Of a stretch of DNA of 64,000 nt, positions 15,945-25,373 are shown piece after piece; position 1 is the first letter of the stretch; each line of letters begins with the position of its first letter. This DNA comes from Candidatus Gracilibacteria bacterium CG17_big_fil_post_rev_8_21_14_2_50_48_13. GTDB taxonomy: Bacteria; Patescibacteriota; Gracilibacteria; 1-14-2-50-48-13. The notes under the pieces are model-generated. The model had not been told where the DNA came from, did not search any database, and saw only the letters and a list, made by a program, of their open reading frames with translations. The stretch is from NCBI GenBank assembly GCA_002783265.1, contig PFFG01000004.1, positions 114,295 to 178,294 on the forward strand, given 5' to 3'. The translations under genes and the position numbers were made by a program.

Positions 15945-16775
15945 ATGGAACCTCGCCATTCACAAAAAGGGTTAATAGCAGCTATCGTTTTCGCATCAAC
16001 TGTGGTTTCTGCTTCACTGGTTTTTTCTTCCATGGCCTTTACGGGTCAGCTTTCTTCTAGCGTCATTGGAAAGCCTGCGACCACCGAAGTCAGCCAATCG
16101 GATATTGATAAAAAAGTCGCAGATAGTATCGAGGCCTACGCAAAACAGCAGGGTACAGCGGTGAAGTCGCCAACAGTGTCAAATTCGGTGGCAACAGTTC
16201 CCAGTGATTTTAAGAAAATTGATAAGGAAAAGGATCATATTCGTGGCGATAAAAATGCCCGCATCAGCATTATTGAGTACTCCGACTACGAATGTGGATT
16301 CTGCCGCATTTTCCATGATACCGTTGTGAAACTTCTCGATATGGATGCCTATAAGGGGAAAGTAAACTGGGTGTATCGTCATTATCCACTCTCTATTCAT
16401 GAGCCAAATGCAACGGCTCTGGCCATTGCTTCTGAGTGTGTCGCAGAACAGGGTGGTGCTGATGCATTCTGGAAATTTACGGATGCTGCCTTTGCCGACA
16501 CGGCCAAGGGAGGGGATATCAAGGCCTGGGCTATCAAAAAAGCGAAGGACTTCGGTGTCAACGAGGCAAAACTCACGAGCTGTCTTGAGTCAAACAATTA
16601 TGCCGAAAAGGTAACAACCGAGACGTCAGAAGGAACAAGCTTTGGTGTACGCGGAACCCCAGGAAACTTCTTCGTGGATAACCAGACAGGTACGGTGAAA
16701 TTTATTCCCGGTGCACTTCCATTAGAGCGTTTGAAGACAACAATTGATGGAATGCTCACGGCTGACGCAAAGTAA
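15945..16775 (+). CDS. DsbA-family thiol oxidoreductase, membrane-anchored
   Basis: This 276-residue protein starts at ATG 15945, giving a short basic N-terminus and an uncleaved-looking signal anchor (GLIAAIVFASTVVSASLVF). The extracytoplasmic thioredoxin-fold domain has the active-site motif ECGFC (CxxC) after ISIIEYSDYE and the cis-Pro loop in SFGVRGTPGNFFVD. It should oxidise thiols or isomerise disulfides in exported proteins, with the BdbC gene at 22358 as a probable reoxidant. It is followed 5 bp later by a small membrane-protein gene and likely forms an operon with it. Confidence 0.93.
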   Translation: MEPRHSQKGLIAAIVFASTVVSASLVFSSMAFTGQLSSSVIGKPATTEVSQSDIDKKVADSIEAYAKQQGTAVKSPTVSNSVATVPSDFKKIDKEKDHIRGDKNARISIIEYSDYECGFCRIFHDTVVKLLDMDAYKGKVNWVYRHYPLSIHEPNATALAIASECVAEQGGADAFWKFTDAAFADTAKGGDIKAWAIKKAKDFGVNEAKLTSCLESNNYAEKVTTETSEGTSFGVRGTPGNFFVDNQTGTVKFIPGALPLERLKTTIDGMLTADAK

Positions 16776-16779
16776 ATTG

Positions 16780-17319
16780 ATGTATACGAAACGGATCATA
16801 CAGACACCCGCCTACGCGCTTGCGTGGGTGGGTTTTTCTGTGCTGATTTTCGATGTGGCCCTGTACCTCATGGCGACATTGCCAGGATCCGTCGATTACA
16901 CCTGTCTTGTGGGAGGAAACCTTACCCTGACGAATATACTCTTCAGTATTGTTTTATCCCTTGGTGTGGGGTTACTCGTGACCATGGTCTTGTATTCGCT
17001 TGTGCGTCAGGTGGGTTTTGGAACGCAAAGTAGTGTTCTGGGCCTCCTGGGCAGCCTGGTGAGTTTTCTGACACTCTTCTGTGGCATCTGTTCCTTTTCT
17101 CTCATTAGTATGCTGGTGGTCACCGTCAGTTTCGGGGCCGTCACCCTCGTACCCAATGCCTTTCTTGATAGTTTTTTGGAGTTCACAACGGACTATGATC
17201 TGCTCATAAAAATGCTAGGCCTTTTGCTTGTTGGCCTGACTATTTGGCTTCTCGATCGTCGCATGCAGGAAGACTGGTCTTGCCGGCTTCCCAAGCGAAA
17301 AAAAACTACCAAGAATTAA
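16780..17319 (+). CDS. Four- to five-helix membrane protein, unknown
   Basis: This 179-residue protein has about five hydrophobic segments and a basic C-terminal tail (LPKRKKTTKN). ATG 16780 is chosen because it lies 5 bp after the DsbA gene stop. I do not recognise the family. One transmembrane segment contains a CxxC (LFCGICSFSLIS), and another cysteine lies in the first loop (DYTCLVGG). Next to a DsbA-like protein this suggests, but does not prove, a redox or electron-shuttling role. The 3' end overlaps the convergent RelA/SpoT gene by 14 nt. Confidence 0.7.
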   Translation: MYTKRIIQTPAYALAWVGFSVLIFDVALYLMATLPGSVDYTCLVGGNLTLTNILFSIVLSLGVGLLVTMVLYSLVRQVGFGTQSSVLGLLGSLVSFLTLFCGICSFSLISMLVVTVSFGAVTLVPNAFLDSFLEFTTDYDLLIKMLGLLLVGLTIWLLDRRMQEDWSCRLPKRKKTTKN

Positions 17320-18211
17320 TTTTGTATTCGCCGTGGGCCGCAATGCCTCTCTGGGCAATATGATGCATGGCCTTGTCCCGTATTTGAAACTCGACGGGGA
17401 TATTCTTGATGCGGACGTGCAGGTGTATGCTCTGATACCCGGAGGCTTTCCGTTCACGGATATAATCTTGTACGGTTTGATCGCGTCCGCCCCATTTTTT
17501 TTGGAGGGCATCAAGCACCGTGTAACACTCCTCGAGTGAGTGGGTAATAATGCGAAATCCCAGTAGATCATCAACATCGCCTGGCAAAATGCCTTTGCGC
17601 TGCGTTTTGCGAAAGGTGCTGTAGACAGTTTTGACACGGGTTTCTATTGTCGGGGAGATGCCAGCTTTTTTAAAGAGTGACTGCATTTTTCCGAGCATAA
17701 ATTGCTGCGTTTTGATCATCTTTTCCCGTGAGGTTGGCAGACGTGACGTAAGATGCGTGTAAGTGGCAGGGGAAAGAAACGAGAAAAAGTAGTCTTGGAG
17801 TTCCGCTTTGAGTTCCTGGTTATTTGTCGCTTCCAAGACCATTAGCGCTGTCTGACAACGAAAGCGGTTTTTATAACAATAATCGATGTGTTCGTCATTG
17901 TGGAGTTCCAGCATTAACCGGACAATGAGCAAAAACAACACCTCGACTGGTTCTATCACCCGCGTGTCGCTCCGATCGACTTCTATTTGTCCGCTAAAAA
18001 GCCGTTTGAGCATATCAATTCCAACACGTGCATTTTGACTGCAGTCCAGCGGGTCGTAGTTGGGAGTGAAGGTAAACTTGAGCAAAATGCCGGTAATTTC
18101 GTTTTGTACACCATGAAGAGCGATGTCCTTTTTTAATTTTTCCCGCACCTGAGGACGATCATAAATCTCCCGAACATTACTGCAAATTGGACAATTAAAT
18201 TCGTATTCCAT
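17306..18211 (-). CDS. RelA/SpoT-family (p)ppGpp synthetase, no recognisable hydrolase
   Basis: The C-terminal half (about residues 190-301) is a RelA/SpoT nucleotidyltransferase domain: RVKTVYSTFRKTQRKG, DVDDLLGFRIITHS, KASGYQSIHLHV and PVEFQIRDKAMH. These are the GTP-binding and catalytic segments for alarmone synthesis. The N-terminal about 190 residues are helical with CPIC and CYKNRFRC but show no HD-hydrolase His-Asp motif; no TGS or ACT domain follows. The protein is therefore larger than small alarmone synthetases yet looks synthetase-only. Cysteines near the N-terminus (CPIC) might bind a metal. Confidence 0.88.
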   Translation of the reverse strand: MEYEFNCPICSNVREIYDRPQVREKLKKDIALHGVQNEITGILLKFTFTPNYDPLDCSQNARVGIDMLKRLFSGQIEVDRSDTRVIEPVEVLFLLIVRLMLELHNDEHIDYCYKNRFRCQTALMVLEATNNQELKAELQDYFFSFLSPATYTHLTSRLPTSREKMIKTQQFMLGKMQSLFKKAGISPTIETRVKTVYSTFRKTQRKGILPGDVDDLLGFRIITHSLEECYTVLDALQKKWGGRDQTVQDYIRERKASGYQSIHLHVRIKNIPVEFQIRDKAMHHIAQRGIAAHGEYKINSW

Positions 18212-18358
18212 AGAAGCATTGTACCGCTTTCGGGTGTTTTCGACAACGAATGAGAAAGAGATGATCGTGACAAACTGGTGATTTCTTCATCTTGCCTATT
18301 TTTGAGAAACAGCTAAAACTTTGTGCCACAAAGATTTTAGACATCTCATAGAACGAAA

Positions 18359-18895
18359 ATGCAGTATACAACCCTAGGAGAACTGACTCCCACCCCAGAA
18401 GATACCGTTCTTGGCGTAGCCCAGCGAAAATGGCAAACCATACACCAGCAGAATGCCATTTTACTCGACATGGTGTCGCAAGAGGAGTTTCAAAGCCAAG
18501 AGCAGCCTTCTTTGGGGCAGACACATATCAGGAGCCAGCTTCTCCGACTCATTGAAATAACCGATGAAATACGATCTATTTTTCTGTATACCAAGGAGGA
18601 TCAATCCATCGATATGGCAATGGAGGCACTTTTCCCCTTCATGGATCCACTTTCTTCCATGAAGTTTTCCCTTGAGGGAGTACAAGACGAGAGTGTGCTG
18701 CAGTTAATCCGCCACATCGACAATGTCATGATGCATCTCAAAGAAGCCTTACATGTGTTTGCGCAGTATGCGACAGATAAAACAGAGCGAGAAAAACAGG
18801 TGGTGGAAGAGCGTAGGTCACAAACGATTGAGAGCGAAAAAGCAAAGTTTCAACACGATCTCGATTTTGTGACCGGATATCAAACAAAAGGCTAG
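18359..18895 (+). CDS. Small helical protein, unknown
   Basis: This 178-residue soluble protein is almost all helical and charged, with a C-terminal coiled-coil-like tract rich in Glu, Lys and Gln (KTEREKQVVEERRSQTIES). There is no signal peptide, membrane helix or known motif. The start ATG at 18359 is divergent from the RelA/SpoT gene across 147 bp, and the stop overlaps the convergent helicase gene by 4 nt. I do not recognise a family and infer no function. Confidence 0.65.
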   Translation: MQYTTLGELTPTPEDTVLGVAQRKWQTIHQQNAILLDMVSQEEFQSQEQPSLGQTHIRSQLLRLIEITDEIRSIFLYTKEDQSIDMAMEALFPFMDPLSSMKFSLEGVQDESVLQLIRHIDNVMMHLKEALHVFAQYATDKTEREKQVVEERRSQTIESEKAKFQHDLDFVTGYQTKG

Positions 18896-21800
18896 ACCTT
18901 TCCATCGAGAAGGTCCTGGGTAAAGGCAAGTGTTCCCTTAAAACTTTCCTCGTAGGCCGAAGTATCTGGAAAATCAAGGTTCTGAATTTTTTTCGCGACG
19001 ATCTGAACCAGCTGTGCAAATTCTGACATGGTCGCATGATCAAACTGCGTTTCGAGTATCACAAAGCCATCATCGGTGGGTTTTAAAAACTCCAGCGCAC
19101 CTTCAGTCACCACAAAACGGTCGCGATACTCGGGCGAATTCTCCACAAGGAGCTTGTAAAACATGAGCTGATGACGATACTTCCAGAGTTTCGCCTGTTC
19201 ATAATCCGCTTTTCCTTTCCAGCTTGTGGCAGGACTTCCGGTTTTCCAGTCAGTGACCCGAATGGTACGGGCCTCTTTGTCGAGATGCATACAGTCTATT
19301 TTTCCCGTAATCTGTGCCTCACCAACTTGTACATGATCCTGTTTAAAATTTCGTTCAACAATATCTTCTGGATCAAGCAGAGGCCCTCGCTCGCTCAAGT
19401 ATCTTGTGAGATGCTCTATTCCTTCTGTATGGTACTTTTCAAAATCAAGGTCGGAGAGGCGTTCCCGTTTAAGACGATTCGTGAAGAACTCGGTGATCTC
19501 AAGGATGCTTGGCAGTGTTTTTTTCGTCCGCAAAGTTTTATGCATATACTCTAGACTCGCATGCATCGACGTTCCGAAACATCCGGAGACCTGTTTTCTT
19601 TGTGGGAAACGAAGGAGATGATTCATGACAAATGCGCGAGGGCCTCCTTTTTCAAGGTCAAGAAAGCTGCTTAAGTGTGTGGTACTCAGAGCATATTCTT
19701 GCACAAGGTCTTGGAGATAGGCGAGATACTCTACATCTTCTAACGTCGTATCTCGCTGGATCTGCAGCATATAGTTGCCTGCAAGAAGTTCTTTTGGTGC
19801 AATGTATTCTTCTGTTTCTGGCATGACACTACTGGTCAGATAGGACAGAACTTCGGTCGTTTTATCTTTTGTACTGCGCATGGGGTAGGTCATGGTGATC
19901 CACCTTTTTGCACGTGTTAACGCAACAAAAAAGAGTTTTCGGAAATCACTCTCCGTTTCAGGACTCGCGCTCAACGCGAGAAATTTGGGAAGTGAGAGCC
20001 CGCGATTTCCACCTTTTTTCTTGTTCCATGCCTCGCTTGTACAGCGCACCAGAAAAACGTGATCAAATTCCAACCCCTTTGATTTATGGACCGTCATGAG
20101 ACTAAGGCCGTGGTCTTTTCGAAGAAGCGTGTCATCCGTTGGAATCTGTAACCCATATTGTTTATAGAGCGCAATCATCTCGAGAAAGTCTTTGGTCAGG
20201 ACAACGCTTCCTGCTAAAAAGGCACGCACCTTTTTTTGCAGACCACGGAGGGCAGCTAAGGTTTCCATCTCGCTGGCGCTACCAATGTCACTTCCAAAAT
20301 AGTGTTTCCTGAACGGAGAAGTAAATGGGATAGTTGTTGACTCGTTGTCCGGTGAGATCGTTGCAATGTCCAGAGGTTCGGTCCCCGTGAGAAGATCGAT
20401 GATACGTTCGAGGGGTTCATGCGCTGCGAGTGCCCCAACGGTAATGAAAAACTGTGCTATAGACTGAAGATGTTCATTCTCGGAAGCGAGCATCGTATCC
20501 AGCCAAGATTGGCGCTCTGTAAAGGCATCCCGTGAGAGCTTCCAGAGTGTGAGGGTGGGGATTCCCCAGTAGGGATGACAGAGAATGCGCGAAAGAATAT
20601 CGTCTTTGAGGTCATATCGAGGAGAAAACAGTGTCCCAACAACGTCGAGCATATCAAGAAGTTCCCCGATGACAGGATCTTCAAGGATGTTATTACTTCT
20701 TTCATAGACGAAAGGAACACCTTCCTGTCGCATACGTTTTGCAACTGCTGCTAAGTGGGCATGATTTCGCGCAAGAACCGCAATTTCTGCAGGATCAGTA
20801 CCTTGATCGAGGAGCTGACGAATGGATTCGACGATGTATATTGCTTCTTCTTCCTCCGTCGGGGTTTGGATAATCCGCAGCTTACCTCCTGTAACGGAGG
20901 GGTTTGCTGCAGAAAGATGTTTGGGAAAGTCTTCCGGCAAAAGGGTCGATAATCGGTCTTCACATGGGAGAATGACATCCTCTGCGAGCGCCAATACTTC
21001 TGCAGTTGAACGATAGTTTTTGTCGAGAACGATGGATGCACCTCCTGGAAAGAGGGTTTGGAATCCTAACAAGTTTTCAATATCCGCCCCCTGAAACTTG
21101 TAGATGGCTTGATCGTCGTCCCCGACGGCAAGGATATTTGGTCTGGCATCTGGTAGATCTGTGTCTGTGAGTAGTCTTGCAAGTTCCAACTGGATTCCGT
21201 TGGTATCTTGAAACTCATCAATAAGAATATAGAGGTATTGTTCTGCAAGATTGTACCGTAACTCCTCATGCGTTTTCAGTGCTTCCACTACGCGAAGAAG
21301 CATATCATTAAAATCGACCAAAGACTGTGCATGTAGTGCGGCTTGATAGGAGGCATATATCTCTGCGAGTGCGGCATATTTCTTAGCATGCACCTGTTCT
21401 TTCCATTGTAGCTGTTTTTGCTTATCCTTTGACGTATTGTTCTTTTTCCACTCCGTCACAGCCTTTGAATTCTCTTCTTCCAAGAGTGTTTGAAAGTCCA
21501 TGATAATGCGGGCTTTTAAAGGGTGCATGGAAGGTAATGGGCGGAGACCTCCATGCGTCGCTTCTGCAACACTGCTCAGGAATTGGGGCAGACGATCAAG
21601 CGTCTTTTTTGAAACCGTTGCTCCAAGAGCCTCCTGCAGAGCGCCTTGTGTCTCTGCATAAAAAGCCATGGCGTCTTCCGTAAGCAGACGAAACTGCTCC
21701 GGAGAAAGACCACCTTTTTTGATGTCGTTAATGGCGTTCATGACAGTACGTGCATGAAAGTACCCTTTTTCTTCATGGTACGAAGAAAAGGGATTGCTTC

Positions 21801-22194
21801 TGGGCAGTTGTTCAAGAATAGAGGTAATGATTTGCAAAGACATGATGTCATCTGCTGGGAGATACTCGAGCCCATCAAAAAAGTAATCACTGTAGCGATC
21901 CATGATGGTGGTTCCAAGGCTATGGAAGGTATGTATAGCAACGTCATAGGCAGTTTGACCTATGAGCCCAACGAGCCGTTTACGCATGTTTGCAGCAGCA
22001 GCTTCAGTGAAGGTGATACACAATATAGATGACGCAGGTGTATCGGTTTTGAGCAAGATATTGGCCACACGCATGGAAAGAAGTTCCGTTTTGCCGGAAC
22101 CAGGACCTGCCACAACCATGACAGGGCCTTCAGTAGTATCAACGGCTCGTTTTTGTTCTGCATTCAGCTGGTTGTATCGTGCTTCAAATTGCAT
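18892..22194 (-). CDS. UvrD/PcrA-type helicase with PD-(D/E)xK nuclease domain
   Basis: This 1,100-residue superfamily-1A helicase starts with LNAEQKRAVDTTEGPVMVV and Walker A AGPGSGKTEL, and has the Walker B-type LIDEFQDTN, GDDDQAIYKFQGA, and the late motif LMTVHKSKGLEFDHVFLV. The C-terminal about 250 residues form a RecB/AddB-like nuclease: GKIDCMHL, then TDWKTG and a downstream Gln/Tyr region (HQLMFYKLL). Such helicase-nuclease fusions process double-strand ends in recombination repair, often as an AddA/RecB-like subunit. No AddB partner is in the window. It may act alone, as in other small-genome bacteria. Confidence 0.92.
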   Translation of the reverse strand: MQFEARYNQLNAEQKRAVDTTEGPVMVVAGPGSGKTELLSMRVANILLKTDTPASSILCITFTEAAAANMRKRLVGLIGQTAYDVAIHTFHSLGTTIMDRYSDYFFDGLEYLPADDIMSLQIITSILEQLPRSNPFSSYHEEKGYFHARTVMNAINDIKKGGLSPEQFRLLTEDAMAFYAETQGALQEALGATVSKKTLDRLPQFLSSVAEATHGGLRPLPSMHPLKARIIMDFQTLLEEENSKAVTEWKKNNTSKDKQKQLQWKEQVHAKKYAALAEIYASYQAALHAQSLVDFNDMLLRVVEALKTHEELRYNLAEQYLYILIDEFQDTNGIQLELARLLTDTDLPDARPNILAVGDDDQAIYKFQGADIENLLGFQTLFPGGASIVLDKNYRSTAEVLALAEDVILPCEDRLSTLLPEDFPKHLSAANPSVTGGKLRIIQTPTEEEEAIYIVESIRQLLDQGTDPAEIAVLARNHAHLAAVAKRMRQEGVPFVYERSNNILEDPVIGELLDMLDVVGTLFSPRYDLKDDILSRILCHPYWGIPTLTLWKLSRDAFTERQSWLDTMLASENEHLQSIAQFFITVGALAAHEPLERIIDLLTGTEPLDIATISPDNESTTIPFTSPFRKHYFGSDIGSASEMETLAALRGLQKKVRAFLAGSVVLTKDFLEMIALYKQYGLQIPTDDTLLRKDHGLSLMTVHKSKGLEFDHVFLVRCTSEAWNKKKGGNRGLSLPKFLALSASPETESDFRKLFFVALTRAKRWITMTYPMRSTKDKTTEVLSYLTSSVMPETEEYIAPKELLAGNYMLQIQRDTTLEDVEYLAYLQDLVQEYALSTTHLSSFLDLEKGGPRAFVMNHLLRFPQRKQVSGCFGTSMHASLEYMHKTLRTKKTLPSILEITEFFTNRLKRERLSDLDFEKYHTEGIEHLTRYLSERGPLLDPEDIVERNFKQDHVQVGEAQITGKIDCMHLDKEARTIRVTDWKTGSPATSWKGKADYEQAKLWKYRHQLMFYKLLVENSPEYRDRFVVTEGALEFLKPTDDGFVILETQFDHATMSEFAQLVQIVAKKIQNLDFPDTSAYEESFKGTLAFTQDLLDGKV

Positions 22195-22357
22195 GGCGGT
22201 GGAGTAAGGATGCGTCTATTGTTCACGAGTTTTGTGCCATGTGCAAGGGAAGGCGTCTTATCGTGTTCTTCCTTTTGAACAACACGACTTGGGGTCCACT
22301 GCTTGATTTCTGCAAAAATATGCCGCAAGATAGTCTTGTCATTTCTTGTTTCTTTGT

Positions 22358-22840
22358 ATGCGTTCTCCAAAACAACTCACAGTGCAGATCTTCATTTTTA
22401 TCCAGGCACTCTTTGCCATGCTTGGGTCCCTCTATTACAGCAATTTTGGTGATCCCGTAAAAAATATTGCCCAGGGTTTTTTGTTCCATGGTGAAGGTGG
22501 CTTGGAACCCTGTCATTTGTGTTGGTGGGCGAGAATTCTTATGTACCCATTGGTATTCATTAGTGCCATGGGCCTCATAAAAAAAGATAATCGCTTTACC
22601 GACTACATTCTTCCCTTGGCCATTCCTGGATTTATTCTAGAGGTGTATCACTACCTCACACAAAAGGTCTTTACACAAAGTTTCTTTGAGTGCGGAACGG
22701 TGAATCCCTGTTCTGCAACCCAGGCCGTCGACTACTTTGGTTTTATCACTATTCCGTTCCTCTGCTTCACTGCCTTTGGCGTCATAATTATACTCAGTGG
22801 TATCAATACGGTGATTGAAGCAAAACAATCAAAGGCGTAG
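22358..22840 (+). CDS. Disulfide-bond formation protein BdbC/DsbB
   Basis: This 160-residue, four-helix membrane protein has both redox pairs of the DsbB/BdbC family: CHLCW at the start of the second helix region (quinone-proximal pair) and the periplasmic-loop pair in ECGTVNPCS. It would pass electrons from DsbA-like proteins to quinones. The DsbA-like genes at 15945 and 26938 are plausible partners. ATG 22358 is selected because it gives the family N-terminus; upstream in-frame sequence is non-coding. A bidirectional terminator follows. Confidence 0.93.
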   Translation: MRSPKQLTVQIFIFIQALFAMLGSLYYSNFGDPVKNIAQGFLFHGEGGLEPCHLCWWARILMYPLVFISAMGLIKKDNRFTDYILPLAIPGFILEVYHYLTQKVFTQSFFECGTVNPCSATQAVDYFGFITIPFLCFTAFGVIIILSGINTVIEAKQSKA

Positions 22841-22855
22841 AGAGAACATGTGCAC

Positions 22856-22888
22856 AAAAAAAACCGCGCAAGCAGCGCGGTTTTTTTT
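22856..22888. terminator. Bidirectional terminator between bdbC and typA
   Basis: Eight A residues, CCGCGC, a 5 nt loop, GCGCGG and eight T residues form an ideal rho-independent terminator readable from both strands. It serves the convergent bdbC and typA genes; the typA stop lies in it. Confidence 0.92.
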
Positions 22889-24695
22889 AGTCTTTCTTCG
22901 ACGTGCGATCACGTTTACGTTCGTGTTCCTTCAAATATTTTTTACGAAGGCGTACGGAACTTGGAGTCACTTCAACGTATTCATCATCTTGAATATACTC
23001 GAGAGCAATTTCCAGATTCATTTCCAGAGGTGGTGTAAGGACAATTGCGTCATCGGAACCGGAAGCACGAACATTGGTCAGTTGCTTTCCTTTTGTTGGG
23101 TTCACGACAAGGTCGCTGCCTTTAGCGTGTTCACCAATAATCATACCTTCATAGACCTCAACACCAGGGCCGATAAAGAGAGGGCCACGCTCTTGCAACG
23201 TCCAAAGTGAGTAGGCAGACGTTGTTCCCTGAAGTCCTGCAATTTGTGAACCCTCGAGACGTCCTGGAATGGTGCCCTTGTACTCTTCGAAGCGGAGGAA
23301 ACTGTGGTACATAATGCCGTTTCCACGGGTATCAATGAGAAATTCTGAGCGGAATCCGAGAAGTCCACGCGTAGGAACTTCATATTCCATGCGAACAAGC
23401 CCGTTCTCCTGTTTCATATCCTTCATTTGTCCCTTTCGGCGACCAAGTTTCTCAATAACTGACCCACTATGTTCTTCTGGAACTTCGACAATACAGAACT
23501 CAATGGGCTCCATTTTTTTCCCACCTTCGTACTGGAAGATCACCTCAGGTCGTGAAACCTGGAGCTCGAATCCTTCACGGCGCATGGTTTCGATCAGCAC
23601 GGAGAGATGCATTTCTCCACGTCCTGACACAATGTAGGAATCACTATTTTCAACAGACTCTACCTTGAGTCCCACGTTCGTTTCCAACTCACGATCGAGA
23701 CGATCTTTAATATGACGCGTTGTAACAAATTTTCCTTCGCGACCTGCAAAGGGGCTGTTGTTTACCATGAAATACATGGAGACAGTCGGTGGATCGACTT
23801 TAATAGCAGGAAGCGGCTCTGCATTTGGATCAGCACAGATGGTCTCACCAACATAAATGTCAGGAAGTCCTGCTAAAACCACAATGTCGCCTGCGTAGGC
23901 CTCCTGCACTTCGACTTTTTGAAGCCCCTGGTGCGTAAAGAGTTTTGTAATGCGACCCGTCGACTGCGTTCCATCCGCTCGTTTGACGTGCACAGACATG
24001 TTTGGACGGATCGTCCCTTCATAGATACGACCAATGGCTAAGCGGCCAAGATAGTTGTCATAACCAAGATTTGAAGGCTGCATGCGCAGTGGGGCTGCCG
24101 TATCCGCTTTTGCCACGGGCACTTTCTCCATAATCAAATCATAGAGAGGTGTCAGATCCTTTGAATCATCGGTCAGTGCTTTTTTCGCAATTCCATCGCG
24201 ACCAATGGTGTACATATAATCAAACTCTAGCTGCTCATCGGTTGCTCCAAGTTCCACAAAGAGATCGAAGACCATATCTACAACCTCATCGGGACGGGCC
24301 ATGGGCTTATCAATCTTGTTAATAAGCACAATAGGCTTTAGCCCAAGCTCCAGCGACTTCTTCAGTACAAAACGTGTTTGTGGCATAGGTCCTTCATAGG
24401 CATCCACGAGCAGAAGAACACTGTCGACGGTACGAAGAATACGTTCCACTTCCGATCCGAAGTCCGCGTGACCTGGTGTATCCACAATGTTAATTTTCGT
24501 GTCCTTCCACAAAATCGATGTATTCTTTGCATAAATGGTAATTCCGCGCTCTCGCTCGAGGTCGTTGGAGTCCATAACACAAACGGCAACCTCTTCGTTG
24601 TCACGAAAGGCACCACCCTGCTTTAAAAGTGCGTCGACAAGCGTCGTTTTACCATGATCGACGTGTGCGATAATGGCGATGTTTCTGATATCCAT
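22887..24695 (-). CDS. typA: Ribosome-associated GTPase TypA/BipA
   Basis: Starting at ATG 24695 the protein has 602 residues, the usual TypA length. The start gives the family N-terminus [20 protein letters not shown] with the P-loop. Switch and base motifs follow: [18 protein letters not shown] and NKIDKP. The C-terminal half has the EF-G-like domains and the BipA-specific end ([26 protein letters not shown] split over two motifs). TypA assists ribosome assembly and stress adaptation at low temperature. The leader before the ATG is pyrimidine-rich without a Shine-Dalgarno. Confidence 0.96.
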   Translation of the reverse strand: MDIRNIAIIAHVDHGKTTLVDALLKQGGAFRDNEEVAVCVMDSNDLERERGITIYAKNTSILWKDTKINIVDTPGHADFGSEVERILRTVDSVLLLVDAYEGPMPQTRFVLKKSLELGLKPIVLINKIDKPMARPDEVVDMVFDLFVELGATDEQLEFDYMYTIGRDGIAKKALTDDSKDLTPLYDLIMEKVPVAKADTAAPLRMQPSNLGYDNYLGRLAIGRIYEGTIRPNMSVHVKRADGTQSTGRITKLFTHQGLQKVEVQEAYAGDIVVLAGLPDIYVGETICADPNAEPLPAIKVDPPTVSMYFMVNNSPFAGREGKFVTTRHIKDRLDRELETNVGLKVESVENSDSYIVSGRGEMHLSVLIETMRREGFELQVSRPEVIFQYEGGKKMEPIEFCIVEVPEEHSGSVIEKLGRRKGQMKDMKQENGLVRMEYEVPTRGLLGFRSEFLIDTRGNGIMYHSFLRFEEYKGTIPGRLEGSQIAGLQGTTSAYSLWTLQERGPLFIGPGVEVYEGMIIGEHAKGSDLVVNPTKGKQLTNVRASGSDDAIVLTPPLEMNLEIALEYIQDDEYVEVTPSSVRLRKKYLKEHERKRDRTSKKD

Positions 24696-24831
24696 GAAAT
24701 GTTTTGAAAAAGTGAGGGCATGAGCCTCACAGGCTGATGCAAGGATAGTAGGGAAAATGGCTCGCAAGTCAATGAAAATAATTGACGTAATGCAAAAAAG
24801 TTCCCGAATTATCAATCGAAATTACGTAGGT

Positions 24832-25242
24832 CTACTCGCGCTGTTCCTTCCCGTTAATGTACATTTTCAGCACTTTTTCCAATTGAATTTGCTGGCGATC
24901 TCCCTGAATATTGAATTCAAACGAGGCAAGATCGTCCTTCATGGGGAATTCCGCGAGCAGTTCCCGCAGTTCGTGTGTCAGCTCACGCATGCGCTCCCGC
25001 GATTCAAGCTCTTCCTTTGTGGAATCCTGAAAATCTTCATCCTGTTTGAATTCCTCTTCCAGGCGCTGCTTTTCTGCTTTGACCTGATCGCGAATATCCC
25101 GGGCAGCACGCTTTAAATCTGTGAGTGCTTCGGACTCGATGCGAAACTCCTTCAGGCGCTCTTTCGCCACTGCGTGACGTTCCCGCTCTTTAACAAGGTC
25201 AGCGAGCAATCGTTCAAGTTGGAGGTTGCTGGGGGTAGCCAT
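24832..25242 (-). CDS. Coiled-coil protein, unknown
   Basis: This 136-residue soluble protein is highly charged and helical: long Glu/Lys/Arg heptad-like tracts (residues about 15-100, such as ERERHAVAKERLKEFR and KAEKQRLEEEFKQDE) predict a coiled coil. It has no Cys and no membrane segment. The start at 25242 is chosen because upstream residues (MSFACNP) look like leader sequence. It is upstream of typA on the same strand, 136 bp away. The family is not recognised. Confidence 0.65.
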   Translation of the reverse strand: MATPSNLQLERLLADLVKERERHAVAKERLKEFRIESEALTDLKRAARDIRDQVKAEKQRLEEEFKQDEDFQDSTKEELESRERMRELTHELRELLAEFPMKDDLASFEFNIQGDRQQIQLEKVLKMYINGKEQRE

Positions 25243-25373
25243 GGGGTTGCATGCAAAAGACAAGTAGTGCGTGGGTTGTACCGTTTTTTTGTTCCCCTGT
25301 CTACGTAGTTTCGCTTGGCGAAGGGCAGGAGCATACGTATACTAGCTTTTGACTTTACTAGCGAAAAAATACC

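Noticed and set aside
22195..22357. Small gene between the helicase and bdbC
   Set aside because: The open frames here are short, lack conserved motifs and overlap the likely divergent promoters.
25264..25373. Hidden RNA gene between the coiled-coil and SDR genes
   Set aside because: The gap is short and no stem structure beyond chance was seen.
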